The position numbers and the translations under genes were made by a program. Source: Sipunculus nudus (lineage: Eukaryota > Annelida > Sipuncula > Golfingiida > Sipunculidae). From it: a DNA stretch of 64,000 bases. Under the pieces are notes generated by a model. That model was not told the DNA's origin, did no database searches, and saw only the letters and a program-made list of their open reading frames with translations. Of this stretch, positions 13,056 through 24,727 are shown in pieces; within the stretch, counting starts at the first letter, position 1, and every line of letters starts with the position of its first letter. The stretch is from contig CM049320.1 of assembly GCA_026874595.1 (NCBI GenBank), positions 5,769,464-5,833,463 of the forward strand, given 5' to 3'.

Positions 13056-13769
13056 TACATAAGTTGCATGTACGTTGAATATTTTAAAATGTAAAAGAAC
13101 ATTGAATATATTTCAGTTGAACCTTAAGGCAAATCATGTTATCCTTAACAATTTGTTATGGCATACATGATATGAAAACAAAAAGATCTTAATTTTTAAA
13201 AACTTAAACATATTATTGGATGCCTCGTCAGACCAATGAATAACTCAGCTTGGTCATTGTATACCCGCGTACGCTGAGAAACCGGTGTGCGAGCAAAGAA
13301 AAATTGTAACAAATACTGGAACTGTTCCAAAGTAGATTAAATGTTAGCGGTAGCTAACAAGAACAAGAAAATGGTGACATGGCTCTAATTTCAACAAGAG
13401 TAAAAAGGCAGAATAAACCAGAATAGAATTAACCGTTCTATAAACAGTGAAGTAAACCTTAATATTCAATTAAACCGTGCGGATACGATACTGAATATGC
13501 AGTTTATGAACAACAAAACCTGCAAACAGCCGGTAAACCCTTGCTTCATGTACGCGAAGCATGATGAAGACCTACCAAACAGCAGCAGGTCTGAAGAGTG
13601 TGCATATAATTGGTTTTGTCGTTAAAAACATGTCTTGTACAATTTTTGTTGTAAAAGATAAACAACGGAGTTGGAAGAAACAAACCCTAGTTTAAAGTGA
13701 TCAGATGTATGACTCTTGTTTTTTTTTTTTTTTTTGTTAAAACACATTGGTCTGTATCTAATTGCTTAT
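13056..13769. other. Anonymous interval with a poly-T run
   Basis: No gene seen. A T17 run lies at 13719-13735, just left of where homology to the other lipocalin blocks begins (about 13770). Confidence 0.5.
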
Positions 13770-13959
13770 TTTCATTAAATGACAATATGTATGTAAAAAT
13801 ACCTCATCTGATTAAAATGCTTTATAACATGATAATATAAAACGACCGATATTCTGTTGATTAAATGCCAAATGTTGCTTGGAAAGTGCGGCTGACCTAA
13901 TGGAAATTGATGCTTACCTCGCCGGAATAAAAGAAATATATATTGTACAACAGTAAGCA

Positions 13960-14215
13960 CTGACATGTCTAATTAAAATGTAACATGTTTGTTTCATTTG
14001 CGAAATTGGCTGTGACATGCGGGCATAAACCGAAAAGCTCCCACTTTTTGTTGTATGATTTAAACTCTCATTATATCAACAACTACATCAATGTCCTGGC
14101 TCGTTCACCGTGTTTATAATTGATTTAATAACATATCAGCGTGAATGAAGACAAAAGGCTAGTGCTGCAGCTTCAAGACTTGATAAAATGTTAACGTCAT
14201 TTGATCACGAAATCT
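13960..14215 (+). promoter_or_regulatory. Conserved upstream element, copy A
   Basis: A 250-bp block shared with 38765-39020, 32255-32510 (-), 35345-35580, 53450-53665 and 10960-11205 (-). It ends in AACGTCATTTGATCACGAAA about 770 bp upstream of the copy A TATA box. It is conserved in more places than the lipocalin exons are. An enhancer or an old repeat are both possible. Confidence 0.4.
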
Positions 14216-14420
14216 AGGTTTCATGCAACTCTATAGATTAATCATTTTACAATTTTGCACGATTAACCCAAATATTGTTTTGTCCAAGGTTTTTTTTCTT
14301 CACGTTGTAAATTTAACTAAATTTAAAAATTCATATCAGTTATTAATAACAATATTTATTTGTTCATTCAATATCGGTTTAATACTCACTTTTATGAATA
14401 TTACAATATGACGGACAGAA

Positions 14421-14423
<3 letters not shown>

Positions 14424-14474
<51 letters not shown>
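14424..14474. repeat. (TA)n microsatellite
   Basis: An uninterrupted AT array of about 50 bp upstream of lipocalin A. The homologous site in block B is the array at about 31976-32037. In block C it has shrunk to about 12 bp near 39236-39247. Confidence 0.9.
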
Positions 14475-14478
<4 letters not shown>

Positions 14479-14792
14479 AGATGCTACATGAATTACTAAC
14501 AACATGTGCTGAAAGTACGTAAGAAAGTGGGAAAATACATATATTAAAACGACGATATCCATCTGCAGACAAAACTTGATACAACACAAATGTGATTTTA
14601 GCAGCTTTTTGTTCCCGTGGATTTACCCGTGTTAATTTATTCAGCATTGCCATATAACATTTATAATGACAATCTCAGATGACAAAAATATAACTATACA
14701 TTTAAAATAAAATCTTGTAAAAATGCTTTATCTTTCTGAGCCAGCTAAGATTTAATTACAGGTGAATGTGCCCATATAATTTTAGTAATTTA

Positions 14793-14795
<3 letters not shown>

Positions 14796-14839
<44 letters not shown>
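14796..14839. repeat. (TA)n microsatellite
   Basis: A second AT array in the copy A upstream region. The homologous sites in B (about 31644-31672) and C (about 39552-39565) hold only short interrupted TA. Confidence 0.9.
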
Positions 14840-14841
<2 letters not shown>

Positions 14842-14957
14842 ACTTTGGCACGTGTAAAATTTTCAACGTTAAGAATTTCTGACTTAACAATGCCCTTTTA
14901 CCTGTCTGTACAGCCACCTGTCACTCATTTATTATGTTGGGATTACACCACGCCTTC

Positions 14958-15026
14958 CTCATATGACGTGTCCGATTGGTCTATAAAAGAACTGCCGAAT
15001 AGCAGGTAGTTGAATCTGCTCAGTTT
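14958..15026 (+). promoter_or_regulatory. Core promoter of lipocalin copy A
   Basis: CTCATATGACGTG (a CRE-like half-site), an inverted CCAAT box (GATTGGT) and TATAAAAG at 14982-14989. An initiator-like CTCAGTTTG follows about 30 bp further on. The segment is conserved with copy C, supporting transcription start near 15020 and a 5' UTR of about 55 nt. Confidence 0.65.
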
Positions 15027-15076
15027 GAATAGACCACTCGCTTCTGTGTTAATTCTCAACTACAACATTGCTCATC

Positions 15077-16928
15077 ATGACTGGAGGAAGAAAAGTGCTT
15101 TGGTTGGCCTTGGTTCTCTTAGGCTACATCAACCACCCTACCTCAGGTAACTTTTTTATTCTTAGAAAGGGAAAGTATTTATCAAATGTATAACGTTCGG
15201 ATGTTATAACCAGAAAAATGAATCAGGAATAAAGATTCTTTTGTAACAGATTTTTATTATCGTATTTTTTTAAATGTTTTGTTAAGGAAACCGCCTGCAT
15301 TTTATCTACTTTCTAAGTTTATTATTTAGATCTGCAGAGTTCCATTTTGGTTCATGGCTACGCGAAAGGGCGGTACCGCTCCATTCCTGTCATCGCATTT
15401 ATTCTGGTCTCACTCAGACCCGGGGTCTACCGGCAGGTCCTGGATTTGTAATTAACCCAATAACATGGGCAATTACACGGAGGAATCTCCCCAGACCTGC
15501 ATAGCCTTCAGTGCGGCTGAGTAAGATTATATGTGTACTGCATCAGTTGATCACATATAAATTATGTTTCTGATACTGTAATTTTAGTGTTTGGTTACTA
15601 TATGATATCGCTACTGTTTTTCTAGAAGATGCTCAAGCGTATGTTGCAGGCGCAGTTAAAAGATAATGATTTAACAGGCTTGTAAAGTGTCAAATATTAG
15701 ATATTGACACCATTGCATACTATATCCAATCTGTCTTTAAAGATAGAGCTTCTTGCCCTGTTATTATTTTAGGTGTACAGATGTAAACGACTATATGGAC
15801 AGTATCTTCTGAAAACAAATGTTCTATTACCAGTTTTTTTTTCACCTATGTTAAGGTATTATGGTTGAAGCTTGGGTCAATGTCATTAGCTTCTATTACC
15901 AATATTAATTTGTTCTATTTTATATTTGGAGATGTAGAAGTAGAACCACCTGTGTGTCCTTTTATATGTTATTTCACTGCCTAAAGGAGAGCTTGAGATT
16001 AATTATTTCAATTACATATCGCGTTCGTCCAGGAAATTTACATTTCTTTTACTAAATGTATGTGTGTGACAAGCTCCCCATCCCTAAACTTTGGGCGGAT
16101 ACTGTCTTTTTTGTCCTTTAGGCATTGTTCCTTCCGAAGACCATATACTATAGGTGGAGAGTGTTTGTCGCACTTCGTTCCTGACATATCAAATTCGTCC
16201 CTTTTTTTCTCATAGAAATTTTCATTAGCCATTACAACGACAAATTTCCTGCAAGCGTCTGTGGCTTTCGTTAACATGTCGTTTAAAAGATTGATTCTGT
16301 CCAATGTCATTTGGGTGTTTATCGGATTTCATAAACATGTCGTTAAGCACGCCTGCTTAGAAGATGCTCCTGCTCAATGTCATATGGCGCGCCTATCTGG
16401 TTTTGCCCGAGATCACCTCTGTTTTTTTTATGTAGGCTTCCCCCATGAGAATTTCTTGAAAAAGTAAAACATATACAGTTTGACACCTCATGGGAATCAG
16501 GTCCTGTCAATTGTTCAGATCAGATTTTAATATTCTAAATTTGCGATACATTTACGTAAAACCAGCACAAAACTTTAAAATGTTGGCATAATTATATAAA
16601 TTTGCAATACATGAAGAAATATTTCTTTAAAAACCAGGTATCTTTAAGCGAGCTGGTGAGCAAGCATTCATGTATTCAATTACCTGCCTTTTGTACTCAG
16701 CTGATATAGTCTCTTCAATCCGCAGCTGGCACTTGTACCACCAGTAATGTTCCCCTGGATGAAGACTTTGATGAAGACAAGGTTTGCCCGATATTTCTTT
16801 CCGGTAAGAGGAAAAATTTATAAAGATAATTCAAATATTCAAAACAGATTTAAATTGATTTCTGTAGTTTTGTTTGTATTGAAGAAAAATCTAAAAGCTT
16901 AATTGATATTAAGGCTTAAATATTGATT

Positions 16929-16980
<52 letters not shown>

Positions 16981-17315
16981 GATTGTTCATTTATGTAAAG
17001 CCTTTGGTCATAAGTATGTTTATAATTCCTACAACTTCATAAGATATATATCTTGAAGTAAGGACACAGTTACAATTTGATTATAATCAATTTTTATCAG
17101 CTGATCGGCCAGTGGGTCAACTGGCGTTATTACCAGACCTTCAAACCTGCTGAATATGACTTTATCATCACCGTCTACAGAAACGGAGGCAACCTCTATT
17201 ACAAAGAGTCGTACACGTGAGTATATAATGATGTTTATTATATGGGAAAGTATGAGGACAGGTAATCAAAATCGTCAATCATAAAGTCAAGGAATTGTAA
17301 TATGAATAATACAGC

Positions 17316-17350
<35 letters not shown>

Positions 17351-18873
17351 CATATAAATAATGTTGCTGTGGATAAATGTATATGTGTATGGTCTATAGT
17401 GTACACTGAGAATAACACATATGAAAACTTTTGCTTTCAGAAATAACGGTGACACCCCATGTGTTTTAGGTTTACCAAACTTGTTGGCACCGGGCAATGA
17501 TGAAGGAACATACCTTGTGGGCGGGAGTAAGTGCGCATTATATATTACATATTGTCATTTGTTTGACTGTAGAATTAATAAATTCCGGTAAGAAATATAA
17601 ACATAACGTTATAATAAAAAAAATACATGAGATTCATGTTCAACTTATCATATCAGATGATATATGCCGGGATCTAATAATCATCAATACAGTTGTATAA
17701 TTTATAATAACCAGGGGTGAATTTAGATATTGATTAATAAAACTGGCTAAAATATTTGAGCCAAAGACTGATTATTTTTTATTATTTGTTTTTAAAGTTA
17801 AGCCGAAACAAAGGAGTAGCATTTCATTATTTATTGAATTTTGACATATCCAATAATAACTATTATGATGAAAGCGATTAGACATTCATACGTTATACAG
17901 TGAAATTAATGTTGATGCCTTTAACTGTAAAGCCAAAGTCCACACCGATTAAATGAAGACCAAGAACACCAGAAGAAAATTCTTTCGAGTTACACCATGT
18001 GTAAATATACAAAAATATCAGGGTTAAAATTGTGACTTTAATTGTGATTGTGACATTTAACAAAATTTCCTCCTTTAATTTTTATCATCACATCATCGGC
18101 AAACGCAGAAAGAGTATATTAAAAAATTCCTCGCGTTGAGCAAAATCTATACAGAGAAATTGTATTTGGTGGTAAAGGATGAATCGTTTGAACTTTCCTG
18201 AATACTGATTTGTAACGTTGGGAAGGAACTTTGGCCGTACCAAAAATGTAAAAAGCAAATAAATTATATCAAAGTAGATAGGTGAAGCATAAAAAGATAA
18301 AGACTAAACGGGGAATCGAGAAACAGCGATAATGAATTCAATTAACTTTACTTTCAGCTGTCCAAATTCGCTACCTGAAAGTGACGGATGAGTACTTTGT
18401 GGTCTTCCAGTGTTTCACCGAGTCAAACGGTGTATGCACTGATTATGCAGCTAATATCGCGTATAAGGCCGGTGAACGGGATAATGTTGACCTGGATGAC
18501 ATTGAGTCGGAGTACATTGGTGATGCTTGTGCTGATCCGCAGACATATGCCGAAAATATCGGAGAGGGTAAGTACCACAGTTATTCTTACGTTTACACGC
18601 ACTTCGTATCTTCTGTTCTAAAGTGGCACAAGCATTTATCAAGTTAATAACTGCAAACCTAATTATCCTGTTAGAATTTATTGATTAAACTATGCGTTTT
18701 TTTTAATTACATATATTTTATCATTAAGTTCGAATATATTTCACATACGGACGGAAGAAACTGGTCTCACGTTTCTTCAAACAACGACATACTAGTTTCA
18801 ACTTTTCCATGCCTCCATAAGTATGTCCATTTTGCTAAAGTATGGATTTCTGATTTCAGATTGCCTCGCATAG
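15077..18873 (+). CDS. Secreted lipocalin, copy A (six exons)
   Basis: Exons 15077-15146, 16726-16781, 17101-17216, 17441-17526, 18358-18567 and 18860-18873 join to 552 nt, 183 residues. The start MTGGRKVLWLALVLLGYI is a signal peptide. Lipocalin landmarks follow: DFDEDKLIGQW (motif 1, strand A, GxW), a central LYYKESYT strand, YLKVTDEYFVVFQCF (motif 2, TDY-like, followed by a strand cysteine), and ANIAYKAGERDNV (motif 3 region, Arg before the helix). Cysteines in TCTT, TPCVLG, FQCF, VCTD, GDAC and the terminal DCLA allow the usual disulfides. Length and motifs match classical extracellular lipocalins, which bind small hydrophobic ligands; the ligand here is unknown. Intron phases are 1, 0, 2, 1, 1. 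The exon-2 donor (AAG/GTTTGC) is weak, but its position is the same in all copies. No internal stop occurs. Confidence 0.82.
15340..15545. repeat. Conserved GC-richer element in lipocalin intron 1
   Basis: A 200-bp stretch (GGTTCATGGCTACGCGAAAG, then ACCGGCAGGTCCTGG, then ACCTGCATAGCCTTCAGTGC) is kept in intron 1 of all three copies (about 30945-31140 inverted; 40055-40265). It is less AT-rich than the rest of the intron. Conservation may only reflect the recent duplication. Confidence 0.5.
16020..16310 (-). other. Copy A-specific intron insert with an antisense open frame
   Basis: About 250 bp (16020-16270) of intron 1 is absent from copies B and C, whose introns run directly across the site. 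The minus strand is open for 90 codons (16310 down to 16038) and reads like protein (NENFYEKKRDEFDMSGTKCD, then KFRDGELVTHIHLV). The last 40 bp of the frame is ordinary shared intron. It is probably a fragment of a host gene or mobile element; no family is recognised. Confidence 0.4.
16936..16975. repeat. (TA)n in lipocalin A intron 2
   Basis: An AT array of about 40 bp, absent at the homologous position in copies B and C. Confidence 0.9.
17318..17347. repeat. (TA)n in lipocalin A intron 3
   Basis: A 30-bp AT array. The homologous site carries about 50 bp in copy B (29394-29445) and about 16 bp in copy C (near 41908-41922). Confidence 0.9.
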
Positions 18874-21689
18874 ACGTGAAGAAAGCGAAATGGAAACAAA
18901 CCCTCTCACCTGCAAACGTGTAGAGATAAAAAAAAAGACATACCACACATACATTTTTGTTTAGTCGCCCAAATAATATGATCTAAATACACACTTTAAG
19001 GAAGACAATAATTGAACCAATGTTGTCATTAATAATCACTTTGGGTTACAATAATTTTACACAACATTAATTACAAGAACACTTTTATTTCACAAACGTT
19101 ATAATGCATAATATTTCCTGTGTTTTGGTTAACTGGTGTTTCCTTTTTTCATAATTCTGCGTCCTTTGATATTTCATGAATAAAAAGGTATTGATGCAAT
19201 ATCGTGTTTTCATTGTATTATCAACTGGTGGTTCCTGAAAGCGAATGGCTAAAGAAAGGTATTCCTTAGACGTTCCAATAACATCAATACAAAACAAGAA
19301 AATAAATTTTAGCACGGATGTTACAATTTCACATTATATATCAAATCAAGTTGGGCAAAATGTCCAGGGACCTGAAAAAAATATGCAGGACCTAAAGATC
19401 ACTTTAAGGTTTTCCTAAAAAATCAACCTAAGTGATCTCGTTAAAGCATCAGAGATTCACTAAAATATATTAATAATTTTTTTATGACTTTTGAATTATT
19501 TCCCTACCCGTGTGTATAAAATTTTGTCATTCAAAAGCCATGCGAAATATCATAATATGTCCTAAGGTTACCGTTTTCTTAACAAGATAGATAACGTCAA
19601 CAATACTCCCCAGGCCTATCATTAAAAGAGATTTTAAAATTTACCTTAACATAAGTTAACAGGCAAGGGATATTACATTGTGGCTTGTGAATTTGTCACT
19701 GTTATGCTCATACATTAACTCTAATGGTAGCATATGTTGGACAAGCAGAAATCAAATGTGGTCCGACATGAAAACTTGGATAGAACTAAAAGTTTATCAT
19801 TGGATGATAGGTTTTGTTATTCAGCAACAAAGGGTCGTGAGTAGGCCGTGATATTTACCATAGACAGATAATTATGATAACTCCTACTGTAACCAGCTTC
19901 CAGTCTAATAGATAGTTGTAATCCTAATGCTAATAGGTATCTATTACCTCTCGCCCGTTTCTTACCATTGAAGATCATGATTATATCCTGAAAGAGCCGT
20001 CACACAAATTACGTCGATCCCGCCACGATACCCTTCTGTGATATTCACATCTTTGCCTTGATTGGCATGCTACTTTCTTACAATAACACTGTTTATTATA
20101 TCGACCTTTGTAGAGTTGAGTATACAAAATTAAAATAATTTAGCCTTGGTAATTGTAATGCATGATAAGGGAAAATTGACTTCAGATTAGACTGAAACAG
20201 TGGAACCACACATGGTAAAAACCATCAAGAGATGTAAATACATAAATTTCTCTTTCGTTCAATCTATTTTTAGTTTGATACATATTTTAGGACCATGGAA
20301 CAGATATACATGCAGAACACTCCCCTTCGACATCACCTGAATTAAATGAAAAAGAAGAGTCTTTTAGCAAACATATCTACATTGCCGTGAAGAGCCAGGC
20401 CTGTATCATAAAACCGTTGGGCATCCTAATTCACTTTATATCTTCCTGCAATTGTTAAATGCGATGCCAACATACATTGATCTCCTTACTTAATTTAGCA
20501 GGTCATGACTGAGCGCTACAAGCGCTCTCCTTCTGCTGTGACACCACTTCGGAAATTTAATAACGTGACAAATTTTAAACCCATGTAAAACACTTTCCTT
20601 ATGTCGTAAGTGGATGTGATGGGTATGTAAATGGACAGAACACTGACAAGCTATGGTGCCCGACTCTTGACATATTTTCTTTGCCGCTGTTACCTGGCAT
20701 ATTTGTCCTAAGATCATCAGTAAAGACACAATGGTAAATTGCGTATAAGACTAAGATCACTTGGTCCGGTGGTAGGACGTCAACCTACGGTCCAGGGTAA
20801 TCCTTGGTGCTCTATGGAGACTTTATGTTTGCAAATAGTCAGTCAATTGTCTAGTAAATAAACCTGAGAAACGTTGGGCATGCCGTAGCGGAACATCGAA
20901 CCGGAAAGAGGAAGTACTTCAGTCTATGCATGTTCTAAGCTTCAGGTACAAGAAGCTTTAGACTCTACTAAACCAGTGATGAATTTACCAGTGTCCGAGC
21001 TGTCCGAGTCGCGCGGTTGTATTAGATAGGCCCTCATCACTCAACTCGTCTAAGGAATTTGGTTGGATCTTTAGAGTAGTAATTATCACTTTATATTTTA
21101 GATCATCGTACCACATTACACCGTGTATATATTTGCCCTTATGTAAAAAAAAGTGTTTATCTGAAATATTATGTATAAATAATGCATAGAATATCTTTAT
21201 ACAGGACTTCAATATTTGCATATAATATCAAGGTATAACCGGTATAATTAATCCTATCTTCTATATTCTGTGATATCGCTAACAATATATTTGACTTTAG
21301 ATTAACACGCTGGTGTTATCAGTTGATTTCGTCTGAAATTTTGCGATATTTCAAATAAATTAATAATTAATCATCCATTCAAATTATGTTGAATTTCGAT
21401 GATACAGCGTGTAATATGATTCACTTTATAATGCTTTTATAACAAAGAATAAATATTAAAGAAAATAGTATTTACTCTTCTTCAATTCACCAAACTAAAT
21501 TCCTTTGCCGACTTAAAAAGGTTCAAGTGTAAAGTGGATCCTAAAAGATAGTTCTATGGCTGTTCCAATCCTTTGAGCTTTATGATATCTGTTGTTTTAG
21601 ATATTTTATTGATACTGAATATGCACATATAAATCACATAATACAAGCATCAGTGGGATTAAGTGCAAGCTACTAAAAGCTTACCTCGA
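18874..21689. other. 3' flank of lipocalin A, no gene
   Basis: Shared with block C to about 20060 and, inverted, with the right edge of the window to about 21250. Open frames inside it do not persist between the copies, which argues against coding. Confidence 0.55.
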
Positions 21690-24120
21690 CTCTCTCCCGA
21701 ATGTTTCCATTAACAATATACGATGGCAGTATTCAGAGTGTTTGGATGTGAGTGAGTTTAGGTGAGGTAGGGTGGTATGGATGTTGGGTAAGTGAAGGCA
21801 AGTTGTAAATTTTCTTAGTAAGAATGGAAGAAATTGTTCATTTGTTCTTTTTTTTTAAATTTAATTAATTATTTGGAAGACAAGTATTCAAAATTGTTTT
21901 TGTTTCATTTTTGTTTCAGGTCCTAGTATATTAGGACTAATTTTATGACTGAATTATGAATATCACTTTTAGGGGAAAATATGGTGGGGAATATTATATT
22001 TTGAACCTTTTTGTGTCTTCTATGTATGAAGATACTGCTTCAAAAATTTCTTCATTTCTGATGAGGCTTGCATAAGGTTTTCCATAAAGAAGTTCTTCTA
22101 CAGGTATATTTAGGGGGAGATGTTTACTTCTAGAGTTGACATGGAGGTGACACTGCAGTAGGAAATGTTCTGCGTTTTCTGTTTCGAATCCACATTGGCA
22201 TTTTGAATCGTTTGATAAGTGTCTTCTATATAAATCATGGTTTAGATTACTGCACTGTGTTCTTAGTCGTGTGTGAATTATCTGGGCTCTTCTTGGTCCT
22301 GAATTATAATATTTAGGTGGTTTGTTTTTAGCAATTTTTCTTGGTATATTATTTTTTAGCAATTAAAAGGTCTGGCAGTGTTTAAGTCTATCATCTAGTT
22401 TGTTCCATAGTCGTATAGATTTTGGTAGGAATGAGTTGTAGTACAGCTCTGTTCTAGAGAAAATGTTTTGTATATTGAGTAGAGCACTTGACCTTGTATT
22501 AAAGGTATAGTTTCTTGGTGGAGGTAATAGAAGGTAAAGGTACTTTGGAGTTTCTTGTTTTAACATTTTGTGTAGTTAGATGACCACAGAGTTTTCCCTA
22601 CGTTTTTTTAATTGGGGCCAGCCTGTTTCTTTGTATAGTTTGGCATGGCTAGTTCCTCTGACACAGCCTGTCACAATCCTGGCAGCTTGTAGCTGCACTG
22701 CCTCCAATGTATCACTTTGCTCTTGTGTGCAGTTACACCACACAACATTGCTATATTCCAATATTGGCCTTATATAAGTGAAGTATATGTTTTTAAGAGT
22801 TTTCCTATCAAGCATATATTTCAGTTTGCTTAGTATTAATACTTTAGAGTTTGCTTTGGCTTTTATATTTTCTATGTGATCATTCCATTTACAGTCCTTT
22901 CTGAATGTTAATCCTAGATGTTTGTGACTGTTAAATTTATCTATTTTAATGCCATTTAAATATAGGTCTGGGTGAGAAGTTTTAGATGATTTAGATGAAA
23001 ATATTAAGGATTTGGTTTTCTTTGTGTTAAAAGTGACTAACCATTTTGTGGACCATATAAATATTTTATCTAAGTCATTGTTTAAACTTTTTTCTGCTAA
23101 TGATGGATTTTCATATATAGAGATATAACATAGTATCCTCAGCGAATAATCTAATATTGCTCACTATGTTTTCTGTGATGTCGTTGATGAATATTAAAAA
23201 TAATAGGGGTCCCAGTATGGACCCTTGGGGTACTCCTGCATGAAGTGATCCCCAATCAGAAAGTTCATTTTCAATTATTACTCTTTGTTTCCTATTTTTT
23301 AAATACTGTGCTAACCACCGAAGTAATTTTCCTTTAATTCCAACTGATGACAATTTGGTGAGGAGGCCTTCAGACCAGACCTTGTCAAAAGCTTTACTCA
23401 TATCTAGGAATACAGCCTGTACTTCCTTGCCTTTATCAACGTCTTGGCAGATTGAATTGTATAGGTCAGACAGTTAGTATACTGTCGAGTCTCCTGGGAT
23501 AAAGCCAGACTGATATGGGCTTATTATGTTATTCTCTTTTAAAAAGTTGTACATTTGGGCAAAGATTATTTTTTAAAAAAGTTTGCATATACAGTATGTC
23601 AGTGATATAAGTCTGTAATTAATTGGCATATTTTTTCCCCATTTTTATAGATTGGTGATACGTTAGCCTTTTTCCATAGTGAGGGAAGTTGCCCTGTTTC
23701 CATTGACAAGGTAAAAAATTTCCATAGTGGATAAACCAGTTCTTTGTGGCATTCCCGAAGGACGATTGGGGGCACTTCATCAGGACCTTGGGACTTGTTA
23801 CAGTTTAGACCTTTCATTATTGATTCTAGTTCATTAATATCAATAATGATTTTGTCAAGTCTATTTCTATTTTTACTAGCTAGGAATGGTGTGGATGAAT
23901 TGTTTTCCTGAATTATTGTTTGTTTAATAAATTGTTCATTTAATAAATTTGCCTTATCCTTTGACTCTGTTGCAAATGTTCCATCTTTATTGATAAGTGG
24001 AGGTATGAGTTGTTGGTTATTACCCTTCATTAAGATATTTACAGTTTTCCACCACTGTCTTTCATTATGTAGGTTATTTTTAAGTTCAGCTGCAACTTTT
24101 GATATCTGTTATATGACTCA
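21690..24120 (-). mobile_element. CR1/Jockey-like non-LTR retrotransposon, 3' part
   Basis: Minus-strand RT runs from 24030 downwards. Blocks in order: ELESIMKGLNCNKSQGPDEV, PLWKKANVSPIYKNGEK (the real order LPSLWKKANVSPIYK), then after a frame slip NYRLISLTYCICKLF, SPYQSGFIPGDST, DMSKAFDKVW (23401 region), AGVPQGSILGPLLFLIFIND, and the active site FAEDT where the family has F/YADD. Further on come YIRPILEYSNVVWCNC (22770 region), the thumb and a C-terminal CQCGFETENAEHFLLQC knuckle (about 22170). The 3' UTR continues to about 21690. Several stops and at least two frame changes, plus the Asp-to-Glu change, make it dead. The 5' end is missing. Confidence 0.82.
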
Positions 24121-24324
24121 GGGCAATGAATATTAGTCTTTAACTTCAGCGCCCTGTATATAAAAGACACATGTAAATATTAAGTGACAGTCCATAGTAC
24201 TAGGTTGCATTAATGAATTATGTCCAACTCTACCCGTTCAAACAATAGATCACAATTTAGTCCTATCTACATACTTTACAGCATACTTTCTATTCCATCT
24301 ATGTTTTAGGAATATCTGTTTTAG

Positions 24325-24530
24325 ACACAGTCAACAGGTATTACTCTCTGCATCCAAACAGACAGACCCTCTCCAACCAGACATCCAGAATTATGCCAGA
24401 TAGTTCAAGGACGAATTAGCACTTCAGTTACTGTTTAATCAACATATGTCATGGAAAGCCGTGAATATGCTCAACAACAGAACCTTCGAACTGGTCATGT
24501 CATCAGCTGACAAATATGGTTCCACCAAAG
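24325..24530 (+). pseudogene. Decayed PAN/apple exon
   Basis: Homologous to the PAN exon at 427-678. After a TTTTAG acceptor-like site it reads YYSLHPNRQTLSNQTS (the intact exon has HYTMYPNKKVLGKDSS). Then, in a shifted frame, it reads MSWKAVNMLNNRTFELVMSS (intact: ESCKAVNTFYNRTCELVLSQ). Two conserved cysteines have become Trp and Phe, an in-frame TAG precedes the shift, and no donor was found. It is a dead fragment of the lectin-type gene family, stranded upstream of the CR1-like element. Confidence 0.65.
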
Positions 24531-24727
24531 TTTCGGTCGCAAACACTCCCCTAAATGAGCAAAATACCGGAGGGAGGTATTCCAAGTTTAACCAAATATA
24601 CTTGGCAACGCAGGTGCAATAGTATCCCCAGACAATTAATCCCCCCCCACCTACAGTAGCATGTACTTACCCTTGGCAAGCCACTATGGTTTCTTCCATC
24701 AATCAGCATGAATACATGTAATTTCCA

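Larger units (their letters stand above)
13770..21250 (+). repeat. Lipocalin-bearing duplication block A
   Basis: Homologous along its length to the C arm (38590-44660, direct) and the B arm (27560-32700, inverted). The similarity covers exons, introns, promoter and kilobases of flank. Its distal part (19290-21250) also matches 61950-64000 in inverted orientation. Matched landmarks include GTCCAGGGACCTGAAAAAAA at 19362 and 43962, and TGATTATATCCTGAAAGAGC at 19978 and 44577. Confidence 0.8.

Noticed and set aside
14336-15009. Frames containing long YIYIYI runs on both strands
   Set aside because: They are translations of (TA)n microsatellites; the non-repeat parts have no domain and coincide with conserved non-coding promoter DNA.
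16805-16811. Better-looking donor CCG/GTAAGA downstream of lipocalin A exon 2
   Set aside because: Its use would put exon 3 out of frame, and it is not conserved in B or C.
17279-17497. Minus-strand 72-codon frame across lipocalin A intron 3 and exon 4
   Set aside because: Antisense shadow of exon 4 plus a TA tract.
18388-18621. Alternative frame over lipocalin exon 5 (also at 28196-28429 and 42958-43407)
   Set aside because: It is a shadow of exon 5 in another frame. The lipocalin frame fits the splice phases and carries the motifs.
20742-20815. tRNA-like sequence with GGTCCGGTGGTAGGAC
   Set aside because: Only an A-box-like string is present, there is no B box, and the same DNA recurs at 62.4 kb as part of the block duplication.
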